In this document: in pieces, positions 8,354 through 15,563 of the stretch
Numbering within the stretch: the stretch's first letter is position 1
Layout of the letters: every line of letters begins with the position of its first letter
Source of the DNA: JANWKA01 sp035533815
GTDB taxonomy: Bacteria; Bacteroidota; Bacteroidia; Chitinophagales; Chitinophagaceae
Length of the DNA stretch: 39,534 bases
NCBI GenBank assembly: GCA_035533815.1
Contig: DATLTB010000038.1
Span: forward strand, 1 to 39,534
Direction: 5' to 3'
Position numbers and translations under genes: made by a program
Notes under the pieces: generated by a model
The model's database searches: none
The model's input: only the letters and a program-made list of their open reading frames with translations
What the model was told of the DNA's origin: nothing

Positions 8354-9151
8354 ATGACTGTCATACAAACCATCATCCTGGGTATCGTGGAAGGAATCAC
8401 GGAGTTCTTACCCGTTTCTTCCACCGGCCATATGATCATCGCCGGATCAATCATGAAAATCGATAAAGAGCCTTTCACGAATCTTTTTGAGATCGTAGTG
8501 CAGATGGGTGCTATACTGGCCGTGGTAGTGCTTTACTGGAGAAAGTTTTTTGATTTTTCCAGGATTGACTTTTACCGGAAACTGGCCATTGCCATCATAC
8601 CAGTGCTGATTTTCGGTTATCTGTTAAGGAACCGGATTGCAGATTGGGAGAAAAGTCCGATGATTGTGGGGGTGGCAACCCTGATTGGCGGTATCATCCT
8701 GATCTTTGTGGACCGCCTCTTCCGGGAGCCATTCATTGAATCGACCGAAGGGGTCAGTATATTGCGGGCGCTGAAGATCGGGTTCTGGCAGGTGCTGGCG
8801 GTGATCCCCGGGGTCAGCCGGAGCGCCGCAACCATTATCGGGGGACTCCAGCAGCGTTTAACCAGGAAGGTGGCCGCGGAATTTTCCTTTTTCCTGGCTG
8901 TGCCCACCATGTGTGCCGCTACGGGGTATAAATTGTTCAAGGCCTGGAAAGACAGCCCGGCCATGCTGGAGGATCATCATAACCTGATGATGCTGATTGT
9001 CGGCAATATCATCGCCTTCCTGGTAGCCATGGTTGCCATCAGGTCTTTCATCAGTTACCTGCAAAATCACAGTTTCCGGATATTTGGCATTTACCGGGTG
9101 ATCGTGGGTATCCTGATCATTATACTGGTGAAATACGGGTTGCTGACCTGA
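8354..9151 (+). CDS. uppP: Undecaprenyl-diphosphatase (BacA family)
   Basis: Integral membrane phosphatase that converts undecaprenyl diphosphate to the monophosphate, recycling the lipid carrier for peptidoglycan and surface polysaccharides; overexpression of the family confers bacitracin resistance. The 265-aa protein carries both signatures: the glutamate- and serine-rich EGITEFLPVSSTGHM at residues 13-27 and PGVSRSAATI at about 154-163, within multiple hydrophobic helices. Length is normal. A terminator-like hairpin just upstream suggests expression partly independent of ftsX. In many relatives truB follows; here an A+T-rich region follows instead. Confidence 0.95.
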   Translation: MTVIQTIILGIVEGITEFLPVSSTGHMIIAGSIMKIDKEPFTNLFEIVVQMGAILAVVVLYWRKFFDFSRIDFYRKLAIAIIPVLIFGYLLRNRIADWEKSPMIVGVATLIGGIILIFVDRLFREPFIESTEGVSILRALKIGFWQVLAVIPGVSRSAATIIGGLQQRLTRKVAAEFSFFLAVPTMCAATGYKLFKAWKDSPAMLEDHHNLMMLIVGNIIAFLVAMVAIRSFISYLQNHSFRIFGIYRVIVGILIIILVKYGLLT

Positions 9152-9695
9152 TGGGAGGTATTCTCCTCTTTCCGAAGAACTATTGGAGAAACAAAACAAA
9201 CCAGTTTGTAAAATTATGGCGTTCCCGAATCCGTACCCTTCAAAACATGGCAAACCTGCTCAATCCTATTATATATTTATACAAAATTTGAATTCAAAAA
9301 TCGGCCAGCAATTTTCTCTTAAATTGTAAAAGTACTTACACTTAAGCGCAAGGAAAATAGTAAGGTCCCAATGCTAAAAGAGTCTTTTCTTTCCTTTTCT
9401 AATAAGAATCCAATACCACTATTATTGATGTAGGAATTAGGAATGCGGAAACTTTTTTCTCAATTAATGGAATAAACCGGTCGTTGATTAGGCCGGGTTA
9501 TTCATCAAGAACAGGAAATCCTTAATTTATAATAATCACCTGTTGGCTAGTCCAATCGACATAGTTATAAACTTGAATAATATAAGAGCCGTTTGCAAGT
9601 GTTGTACATAATTCTGTACTTTTAGTTAGCCACTGTGAATAATTTTTTACAATTGCAGTTGCGCATAATCTGTAAATCTTAAACAGGCTAATAAT
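9152..9695. other. A+T-rich intergenic region, left part of an island
   Basis: No coding region I can support; a 123-codon minus ORF overlapping the next gene is a shadow. Visible structures are an imperfect 10-bp stem (AATAAACCGG 9471-9480 with CCGGGTTATT 9493-9502) and an inverted repeat GTACA-N6-TGTAC at 9604-9619. Base composition changes sharply after uppP. Confidence 0.5.
9604..9619. promoter_or_regulatory. Possible Crp/Fnr-type operator, GTACA-N6-TGTAC
   Basis: A perfect 5-6-5 inverted repeat, the same architecture as the classical CRP site TGTGA-N6-TCACA, about 77 bases upstream of a Crp/Fnr-type gene. Autoregulation is therefore possible but unproven. A related palindrome, ATGTATACAT (10292-10301), lies between this regulator and the next gene. 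Confidence 0.35.
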
Positions 9696-10268
9696 ATGTC
9701 TGACAGGACAAAAAAACGTCTTCCATTTCTTGAAGATACTTCTCATCCTCACTCGAAATTTTATCACCGAAAGGAAGTGCCCGCAGGGACTGTTCTTATT
9801 AGAGAGGGGGAGATTGCAAAAAAAGCTTTCCTGATTGAAAAGGGATGCATAAGAGCATGGGTCAATAATAACGGAAGGGACATTACTTTTCAATTCTTCT
9901 TTGAAAATGAAGCAGTTTCATCAAGTGAAAGTTTTAGAAAAAATATTCCAAGTTTATTCACTATCGAGACAGTTGAGCCATGTATACTACACTGGATATA
10001 TAAAAAAGATTTGGAGACAGTCGTGGAAGATGTAAGCAAGTTGCCTAACCTTAAAAGCAAAGCAATAATCTCTGTCTTTGAACGACAGTATCAGTATATG
10101 CGACAATTGATATCTTTCGTCATCGATACTCCTGAACAACGCTATTTAAAACTCCTTCTTGAGAAACCGCACATTATCCGGCGGGTTCCACTTCAATATA
10201 TTGCAACTTATCTTGGGGTAACTCCGGTGTCATTAAGCAGGATAAGAAAAAGGGTTAGCACTATGTAA
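9696..10268 (+). CDS. Crp/Fnr-family transcriptional regulator
   Basis: A 190-aa protein with an N-terminal cyclic-nucleotide-binding-like beta-roll (about 25-115, with AGTVLIREGEIAKKAFLIEKGCIRAWV) and a C-terminal winged helix containing VPLQYIATYLGVTPVSLSRIRKR (about 164-186). The segment where CRP carries its cAMP phosphate-binding cassette reads FENEAVSSSESFRKNIPSLF and lacks the canonical GE...RxA pattern, and there is no FNR-type cysteine cluster, so the ligand, if any, is unknown. Such proteins are common in Bacteroidota and often control a neighbour. It precedes the TIM-barrel gene by 107 bases on the same strand, making that gene a candidate target. Confidence 0.88.
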   Translation: MSDRTKKRLPFLEDTSHPHSKFYHRKEVPAGTVLIREGEIAKKAFLIEKGCIRAWVNNNGRDITFQFFFENEAVSSSESFRKNIPSLFTIETVEPCILHWIYKKDLETVVEDVSKLPNLKSKAIISVFERQYQYMRQLISFVIDTPEQRYLKLLLEKPHIIRRVPLQYIATYLGVTPVSLSRIRKRVSTM

Positions 10269-10375
10269 CGTAATATCCCTCCAGGTTCCTGATGTATACA
10301 TTAAAGTTCTTATCCTATGTTAATTTTAATACGATATCTATCATTCATTTTTGCTGAGAAAATGAAATCAGCCAT

Positions 10376-11398
10376 ATGCGTATAAAAGGTATAGTGTACG
10401 ACACAGGGTTTATTAACAACAGTATTACCACAAAAGAAAAATTTGATGCAAGTATTATTAAACGTGAAATGCACATCATCAAAAATGACTTGCATTGCAA
10501 CGCTGTGCGGATAACCGGCGGTGACGCTGAACGCCTGGAAACTGCAGCCCGGCTCGCCGCCAATGAAGGTCTAGAAGTTTGGTATTCCCCGTTTACGTGC
10601 GGATTGACGATTGATGAACTTGCCAGTTTTTTGGTTGATGCTGCTGAACGAGCAGAACATATTCGCAAAATGGGGGCATCGGTGGTTTTTATTACAGGCT
10701 CTGAGATTAGCTTGTGTAACAAAGGTTTCTTTAAGGAAGAAACATGGAGTGAACGGCTTGCATTGATAACAAATCCTCTAAAATTCAAGGAACAAATACC
10801 CGAAGTACAACAAAGGATGAAGAGCTTTCTTGCTTACGTGGTTCAGAAAATACGTCGAAATTTTAAAGGTAGCATAACCTATGCATCATTGCCTTTTGAA
10901 GGTGTAGATTGGAGTTTGTTTGACTTTATAGCAACTGATGGAGGGCATCGCTCTGCGGATATTGCCTCAAATTTTCAAAAAGGTATACGCGCAATGGTTA
11001 GTCAGGGAAAGCCGGTGGCTATTACAGAGTTTGGATGTTGCACTTATCGTGGCGCGGCTGACAAAGGTGCACGTGCTGACTGGATAATAGAATGGGTTAA
11101 TGGACGGGCAGATCATTTGAACAATTCATATATCCGTGATGAAAAAGAGCAGGCGGCCTATATATTGGAACTCCTTGGAATTTTCGAGTCGGAAAAAGTG
11201 GACGCTGTATTTGTCAACACATTTGCCCGCTATGATTTACCCCATCGGGATAATCCCATTACAGATCTGGACCTTGCCAGCCAAGGAGTAGTTAAAGTCT
11301 ATGATGACAGACCCGGTAAAACCTACTCCGGCATGCCCTGGGAGCCAAAGGCCGCTTTTTATTTACTTGGGGAATACTTTAATGAGAAAATTGAATAA
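10376..11398 (+). CDS. TIM-barrel, glycoside-hydrolase-like protein of the type sometimes labelled abortive infection protein
   Basis: A 340-aa protein with no signal peptide, so cytoplasmic. The opening (GIVYDTGF), the early DLHCNAVRITGGDAERLE block and the alternation of strands and helices resemble a family I recall from actinobacteria, often annotated abortive infection protein on weak grounds. Two glutamates sit where clan-A glycosidases place their catalytic pair: E110 in VVFITGSEISL and E218 in VAITEFGCC, about 108 residues apart. A hydrolytic role on a glycoside is thus plausible; phage defence is not supported by the sequence. The gene is A+T-richer than surrounding housekeeping genes and follows a Crp/Fnr regulator, suggesting a horizontally acquired pair. 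Confidence 0.65.
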   Translation: MRIKGIVYDTGFINNSITTKEKFDASIIKREMHIIKNDLHCNAVRITGGDAERLETAARLAANEGLEVWYSPFTCGLTIDELASFLVDAAERAEHIRKMGASVVFITGSEISLCNKGFFKEETWSERLALITNPLKFKEQIPEVQQRMKSFLAYVVQKIRRNFKGSITYASLPFEGVDWSLFDFIATDGGHRSADIASNFQKGIRAMVSQGKPVAITEFGCCTYRGAADKGARADWIIEWVNGRADHLNNSYIRDEKEQAAYILELLGIFESEKVDAVFVNTFARYDLPHRDNPITDLDLASQGVVKVYDDRPGKTYSGMPWEPKAAFYLLGEYFNEKIE

Positions 11399-11582
11399 GG
11401 GCATCCCCACAAAAGTGGACTCCTATTTAAGGTGGTCCTTCGGGGTTTTTCCTTTTTTTGGTATTGCCGGGCCGCGCGTGCCGAATCCCGGTCTAAGTTG
11501 TGGTTGTTGATCGGATAATTTTTCTTTAGTTATACGAGCTTTTAATAAGTTTTGAAAGCTCTTTCCGCAAAGATGGGTAGGA

Positions 11583-12803
11583 TTATTTTCCCTTCACAGC
11601 CAGCAAGAGTTCCAGATCTGTGAATTTCAGTTTGAATTTCTCGCTGAGGTGCGAGTTGGTCAGGGACCCCTTATACAGGTAGATACCACTTCGGACTCCG
11701 GGCTTTTCCCAGATCAGATTATCAATTCCGCCTCCATCCCCCATTTCCAGGAGCAGGGGCATCAGGACATTGCTGATTGCCTGGGAAGCCGTCCGGGAGA
11801 ATCCGGAAGGAATATTGGGCACGCAATAATGCAGCACATCATACTTTTTGAACACGGGATTTTCATGGGTGGTGATCTCGGAAGTTTCGAAACAGCCGCC
11901 CCGGTCAATGGACACGTCCACAATCACAGAACCTGCTTTCATGGCACTGACCATTTCTTCCGATACCACGACAGGGGTGCGTCCATGCTGGGAAGAGAGG
12001 GCCCCTACGGCCACATCTGCATTTTTCAGCTGTTCAGCCAATATCTTGGGATCAATGACCGAAGTGTATAACCTCACCCCGATATTGTTCTGCAGTCGTT
12101 TCAGTTTGTAAATACTGTTATCAAATATCTTCACCGAGGATCCCAGGGCCATGGCCGTCCTGGCTGCAAATTCACCGACCACCCCGGCACCGATGATCAC
12201 CACATTGGTAGGAGGGACACCGGAAATTCCTCCCAGCAGGACTCCCTTACCTTTATTGATGTTGCCCAGGTATTGACCGGCAATCAGCATGACGGCACTG
12301 CCGGCGATCTCACTCATGGATCTGACGATCGGATAGGTGCCTGCATCATCTTTCAGGTTTTCAAAGCTCAGGGCGGTAATCCGGCGGTGCATCATCTTTT
12401 CCAGCTGCACGGATTTCAGGGTTGGCAGGTGGATCGGTGAAATGATGATCTGCCCGTTCTGGAGAAGCTCCGTTTCCTCCTGGCTGACCGGAGCTGACTT
12501 AATGACAATATGCGACTGGTACACCTCCCGGTTACCATAGGCGATACGGGCCCCGGCTTCTGAATAATCCGTGTCATAAAAATGGGAACCCTCGCCGGCT
12601 GTATGCTCCACGATCACCTGGTGGCCATTGCTGGCCAGCACCCGGACGGCTTCCGGAGTCAGGGCAATGCGGTTCTCCTGAAATGAGGTCTCTTTGGGAA
12701 TTCCGATCAGCAGCCTGCTTCTGCGGGGTTTAATATCCAGGGTTTCTTCCAGCGTTGAATAAGAGAATGAACTGCCTAGAAGAGGCTTGGTTTGCTGTTC
12801 CAT
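11583..12803 (-). CDS. ald: Alanine dehydrogenase
   Basis: Cytoplasmic NAD-dependent enzyme interconverting L-alanine and pyruvate plus ammonia. The 406-aa protein has the family N-terminal motif GIPKETSFQENRIALTP (about 34-50), a lysine-containing segment IVIKSAPV, the nucleotide-binding GAGVVGEFAARTAMALG Rossmann motif (about 205-221) and the conserved DVSIDRGGCFETS. It is about 35 residues longer than the classical enzyme because of an N-terminal extension, a form I associate with Bacteroidota. Transhydrogenase alpha subunit is the related alternative, but the single-gene context and motifs favour Ald. tsaE lies 61 bases upstream on the same strand, with a TATCTTTG box in between. Confidence 0.92.
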   Translation of the reverse strand: MEQQTKPLLGSSFSYSTLEETLDIKPRRSRLLIGIPKETSFQENRIALTPEAVRVLASNGHQVIVEHTAGEGSHFYDTDYSEAGARIAYGNREVYQSHIVIKSAPVSQEETELLQNGQIIISPIHLPTLKSVQLEKMMHRRITALSFENLKDDAGTYPIVRSMSEIAGSAVMLIAGQYLGNINKGKGVLLGGISGVPPTNVVIIGAGVVGEFAARTAMALGSSVKIFDNSIYKLKRLQNNIGVRLYTSVIDPKILAEQLKNADVAVGALSSQHGRTPVVVSEEMVSAMKAGSVIVDVSIDRGGCFETSEITTHENPVFKKYDVLHYCVPNIPSGFSRTASQAISNVLMPLLLEMGDGGGIDNLIWEKPGVRSGIYLYKGSLTNSHLSEKFKLKFTDLELLLAVKGK

Positions 12804-12839
12804 ATTCGTGTGGCAATAGGGTTACTTGCAGCGGGATTT

Positions 12840-12847
12840 CAAAGATA
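12840..12847 (-). promoter_or_regulatory. Candidate -7 box for ald
   Basis: On the minus strand this reads TATCTTTG, matching TAnnTTTG, 36 bases before the ald ATG and within the short tsaE-ald gap. It would give ald its own promoter. No -33 match was confirmed. Confidence 0.35.
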
Positions 12848-12864
12848 ATAAAAACCCGGAAAGA

Positions 12865-13287
12865 TCAGTCCGTTAAAAGCCGCCTTTTTTGGTCTTTCTG
12901 TACGGTGAGGTAAATATGCATGGTGGCTTCTGGAAGGACATCTGTAATAATCTCCGGCCATTCAATGAAACAGGTGTCCGGCCCATTCAGGCAATCCTCC
13001 ACCCCTGCCCGGATTGCTTCCCCCAGGTCCTCCAGGCGATACAGGTCCAGATGATAATAGATAGCCGCAAATCCCTGGTCCCCAATACCCTGGTATTCAT
13101 TGATAATGGCAAAAGTCGGACTGGATACGGGGTCAGTTACCCCCCTGGATTGAACGAGCGCCCGGATAAAGGTGGTTTTCCCAACCCCCATTTCTCCGTG
13201 AAAAGCAAAAATAGTTGCCCCGGCCGAACTTTCCCAAAATAGCCTGGCTGCCTCATGAATATTTTCCAGGTCAAAGCTGAGGTCCAT
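12865..13287 (-). CDS. tsaE: tRNA threonylcarbamoyladenosine biosynthesis ATPase TsaE
   Basis: Small ATPase that works with TsaB and TsaD to install t6A37 on tRNAs decoding ANN codons. The 140-aa protein has the YjeE/TsaE pattern: a Walker A motif, GEMGVGKTTF (about 30-39), the switch region VSSPTFAIINEYQG, the HLDLYRLEDLGEAIRAG block and the IEWPE motif near 110. Length is near the family norm. It is divergent from the copper ATPase and upstream of ald on the same strand. tsaB and tsaD are not in the window. Confidence 0.93.
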   Translation of the reverse strand: MDLSFDLENIHEAARLFWESSAGATIFAFHGEMGVGKTTFIRALVQSRGVTDPVSSPTFAIINEYQGIGDQGFAAIYYHLDLYRLEDLGEAIRAGVEDCLNGPDTCFIEWPEIITDVLPEATMHIYLTVQKDQKRRLLTD

Positions 13288-13371
13288 GGGTTAAAATTAC
13301 ATCAAACCCGAAACCCGGCGAAAGAAGCAGTAATCCTGTAACTTTTCCGCGGAATTATGCACAGGTCCGGG

Positions 13372-13384
13372 CCCCAATTTGGGG
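13372..13384. promoter_or_regulatory. Perfect palindrome abutting the copper ATPase promoter box
   Basis: CCCCAA-T-TTGGGG is a 13-base inverted repeat immediately followed by TAATTTTG (13385-13392). The position, touching the -7 box, is what a repressor or activator site would occupy. I do not recognise it as a known copper-regulator operator. Confidence 0.4.
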
Positions 13385-13392
13385 TAATTTTG
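13385..13392 (+). promoter_or_regulatory. Candidate -7 box for the copper ATPase gene
   Basis: TAATTTTG matches TAnnTTTG and lies 27 bases before the ATG at 13420. No clear TTTG is seen at -33, which would fit a promoter needing an activator, possibly through the adjoining palindrome. Confidence 0.4.
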
Positions 13393-13419
13393 ACAGATCG
13401 CCGTTAAATTGACTCATTT

Positions 13420-15507
13420 ATGGAATTAGTAAGTTGCCGGGTGGGGGGAATGAGTTGCTCCAGTTGTACCATGACCGTTTCCGGATACCTGGAAAAAAAA
13501 GGCATGCAGGAAGTCGTGGTAGGGCTGGCCACCGGAGAAGTCAGCTTCAAGGCCCCGCCTGGTACCGATGTACCCTCGGTGCTGGCGGGAATTGACAAAC
13601 TGGGTTATAAAGTGATCCTGCCTGGTGAAAAACATCGGTCCATCTTCTCTTCTGCCCGGTTAAGGTTCTTTTTTTGCCTGTTGTTCACCCTTCCCCTGGT
13701 GGGGGCCATGTGGATACCCTGGAATGTCCTGCACCTGTACCAGGTGCAATGGCTCTTGGCCACTCCGGTTTACCTGGCAGGCATGCAGCATTTCGGGAAA
13801 AATGCCCTGGGTGCCCTGAAAAGCAGGCTCGCCAATATGGACCTGCTCATTACTGTGGGCGCTTCAGCGGCTTATTTCTACAGCCTGGCCGGCCTGGCAT
13901 TCCATCTGGGAAATCACTATCAGTTCTTTGAAACTTCTTCCCTGATCATCACCCTGGTCCTGCTGGGTAACCTGCTGGAACAAAAAACCGTGAAACAGAC
14001 TGCCTCGGCCATGACCGAATTGGCCCGCATTCAGGTGACCAAGGCAAGGCGCATTTTGCCGGATGGAAGCTTAGCGGAGGTGGCCAGCCAGGATTTGGTC
14101 CCGGGGGATGAGGTGCTGGTCAATGCCGGGGACTATATTCCCGCTGACGGGGAGATTTTCCAGGGGGAGGGAAGCACCAATGAATCCATGATCACCGGGG
14201 AAAGTACCCCGGTTTCCCGGTATCCGGGAGATCGGGTGATCGGAGGGAGCCTGCTGGATGCAGGAACCTTGAAAATAAGGGTGACTGCCACAGGCAGGGA
14301 TACGGTGCTTTCCTATATCATTGAACTGGTCAGGCAGGCCCAGAACAATAAGACTCCGATGCAAAAGCTGGCAGACCGCATCAGTGCGGTTTTCGTGCCT
14401 GCCGTACTGGGGATTGCCGGGGTTATGCTGCTGGCCGGGATAACCCTGCTCCACCTGTCATTTCCGGCGGCCATGCTGCGGGCCATCGCCATCCTGGTGA
14501 TCGCCTGTCCCTGTGCCATGGGACTGGCTACCCCTGCTGCCGTGATGACAGGACTGGGCAGGGCAGCCAGGAACGGTATCCTGATCAGGGGTGCTCACCT
14601 CCTGGAACAGTTCCATCAAATCCGAACGGTAGTCTTTGACAAAACGGGTACCCTCACCACCGGAAAACTGCAGATCCGGGACTTTGCCTCACCCGGGATT
14701 GAGGAAACAACCTTTAAAACCATCGTGGCCAACCTGGAACTCCATTCCTCCCATCCGATTGGCAAATCCATCCTGCAATCCTGGAAACCTGGCCACCCAA
14801 TTCCCTGGAAGTCCATCGCTGAAATCAAAGGATCCGGAATTCAGGCCACGGACCAGGAGGGCGGCCAGTACCTGCTTGGTTCATACTGGTTCATCCCCGC
14901 TAATAGCCTGGAACAGGGACATGATCTTTACCTGGCCATTAATGGCCACGCTGTGGGTTGGCTGGACCTGGGTGATGACCTGAGACCAGGTACTTCGGAA
15001 GTCATCCGGTATCTCCGGGATATGGGCTTGCGCGTTATCCTGCTCAGCGGGGACAGGCAGGAGAAATGTGATGCCCTGGCAGCACTCGCCGGGATTTCTG
15101 AAGTATATGCCCGGCAAAGCCCGGCCGGGAAACTGCAGAAACTGGAAGAGCTGGTCAAAGAGGGACCCGTGGTCATGGTCGGAGACGGGATCAATGATGC
15201 CCCTGCCCTTGCTGCGGCAAGCATTGGCGTTTCGCTCAGTGACGCTTCCCAGGTTGCCCAGCAAAGTGCCGGTGTGGTACTGATGAATAACCGGCTTGAC
15301 CATTTACCCCTCGCCCTGGCTATCGGCCGGCATACCTACCGTACCATCAAGGAAAATCTTTTCTGGGCCTTCTTCTATAATATCATTGCCATACCTATAG
15401 CTGCGGCTGGTTTGCTCAGCCCTGCCCTCGGTGCAGCGTCCATGGGAATGAGTGATCTTTTCCTGATTGCTAATTCCATCCGGCTGAGATATAAAAAGCT
15501 GCTGTGA
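13420..15507 (+). CDS. copA: Copper-translocating P1B-type ATPase
   Basis: Membrane pump that exports monovalent copper using ATP. The 695-aa protein begins with one heavy-metal-associated domain with C13-S-S-C16 (GGMSCSSCTM), followed by membrane helices, the actuator motif TGES (SMITGESTPV), the in-membrane metal site CPC (VIACPCAMGLATP), the phosphorylation loop DKTGTLT, an HP dipeptide (SSHPIG) and the hinge GDGINDAPAL. The C-terminal helices contain YN and MGMSDLFLIANSIRLR, similar to the YN and MxxSS positions of copper-type pumps but with SD in place of SS. Copper is the best-supported substrate; silver is possible. No chaperone or regulator gene is adjacent. Confidence 0.92.
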   Translation: MELVSCRVGGMSCSSCTMTVSGYLEKKGMQEVVVGLATGEVSFKAPPGTDVPSVLAGIDKLGYKVILPGEKHRSIFSSARLRFFFCLLFTLPLVGAMWIPWNVLHLYQVQWLLATPVYLAGMQHFGKNALGALKSRLANMDLLITVGASAAYFYSLAGLAFHLGNHYQFFETSSLIITLVLLGNLLEQKTVKQTASAMTELARIQVTKARRILPDGSLAEVASQDLVPGDEVLVNAGDYIPADGEIFQGEGSTNESMITGESTPVSRYPGDRVIGGSLLDAGTLKIRVTATGRDTVLSYIIELVRQAQNNKTPMQKLADRISAVFVPAVLGIAGVMLLAGITLLHLSFPAAMLRAIAILVIACPCAMGLATPAAVMTGLGRAARNGILIRGAHLLEQFHQIRTVVFDKTGTLTTGKLQIRDFASPGIEETTFKTIVANLELHSSHPIGKSILQSWKPGHPIPWKSIAEIKGSGIQATDQEGGQYLLGSYWFIPANSLEQGHDLYLAINGHAVGWLDLGDDLRPGTSEVIRYLRDMGLRVILLSGDRQEKCDALAALAGISEVYARQSPAGKLQKLEELVKEGPVVMVGDGINDAPALAAASIGVSLSDASQVAQQSAGVVLMNNRLDHLPLALAIGRHTYRTIKENLFWAFFYNIIAIPIAAAGLLSPALGAASMGMSDLFLIANSIRLRYKKLL

Positions 15508-15563
15508 ATAAAAAAGAGCGTTTCTTTTTCCGCTAATGGGGATATTTGCCTTAGAAAAGTAAG

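Noticed and set aside
9522..9893. A 123-codon minus-strand ORF upstream of and overlapping the Crp/Fnr gene
   Set aside because: It overlaps the well-supported regulator, has no recognisable features and looks like a chance frame.
11400..11565. Hairpin-like sequences after the TIM-barrel gene, including GAGCTTT/AAAGCTC at 11536-11561
   Set aside because: The stems are short, with long loops and poor T tracts for either gene, so I did not call a terminator, although the ald transcript may end here.
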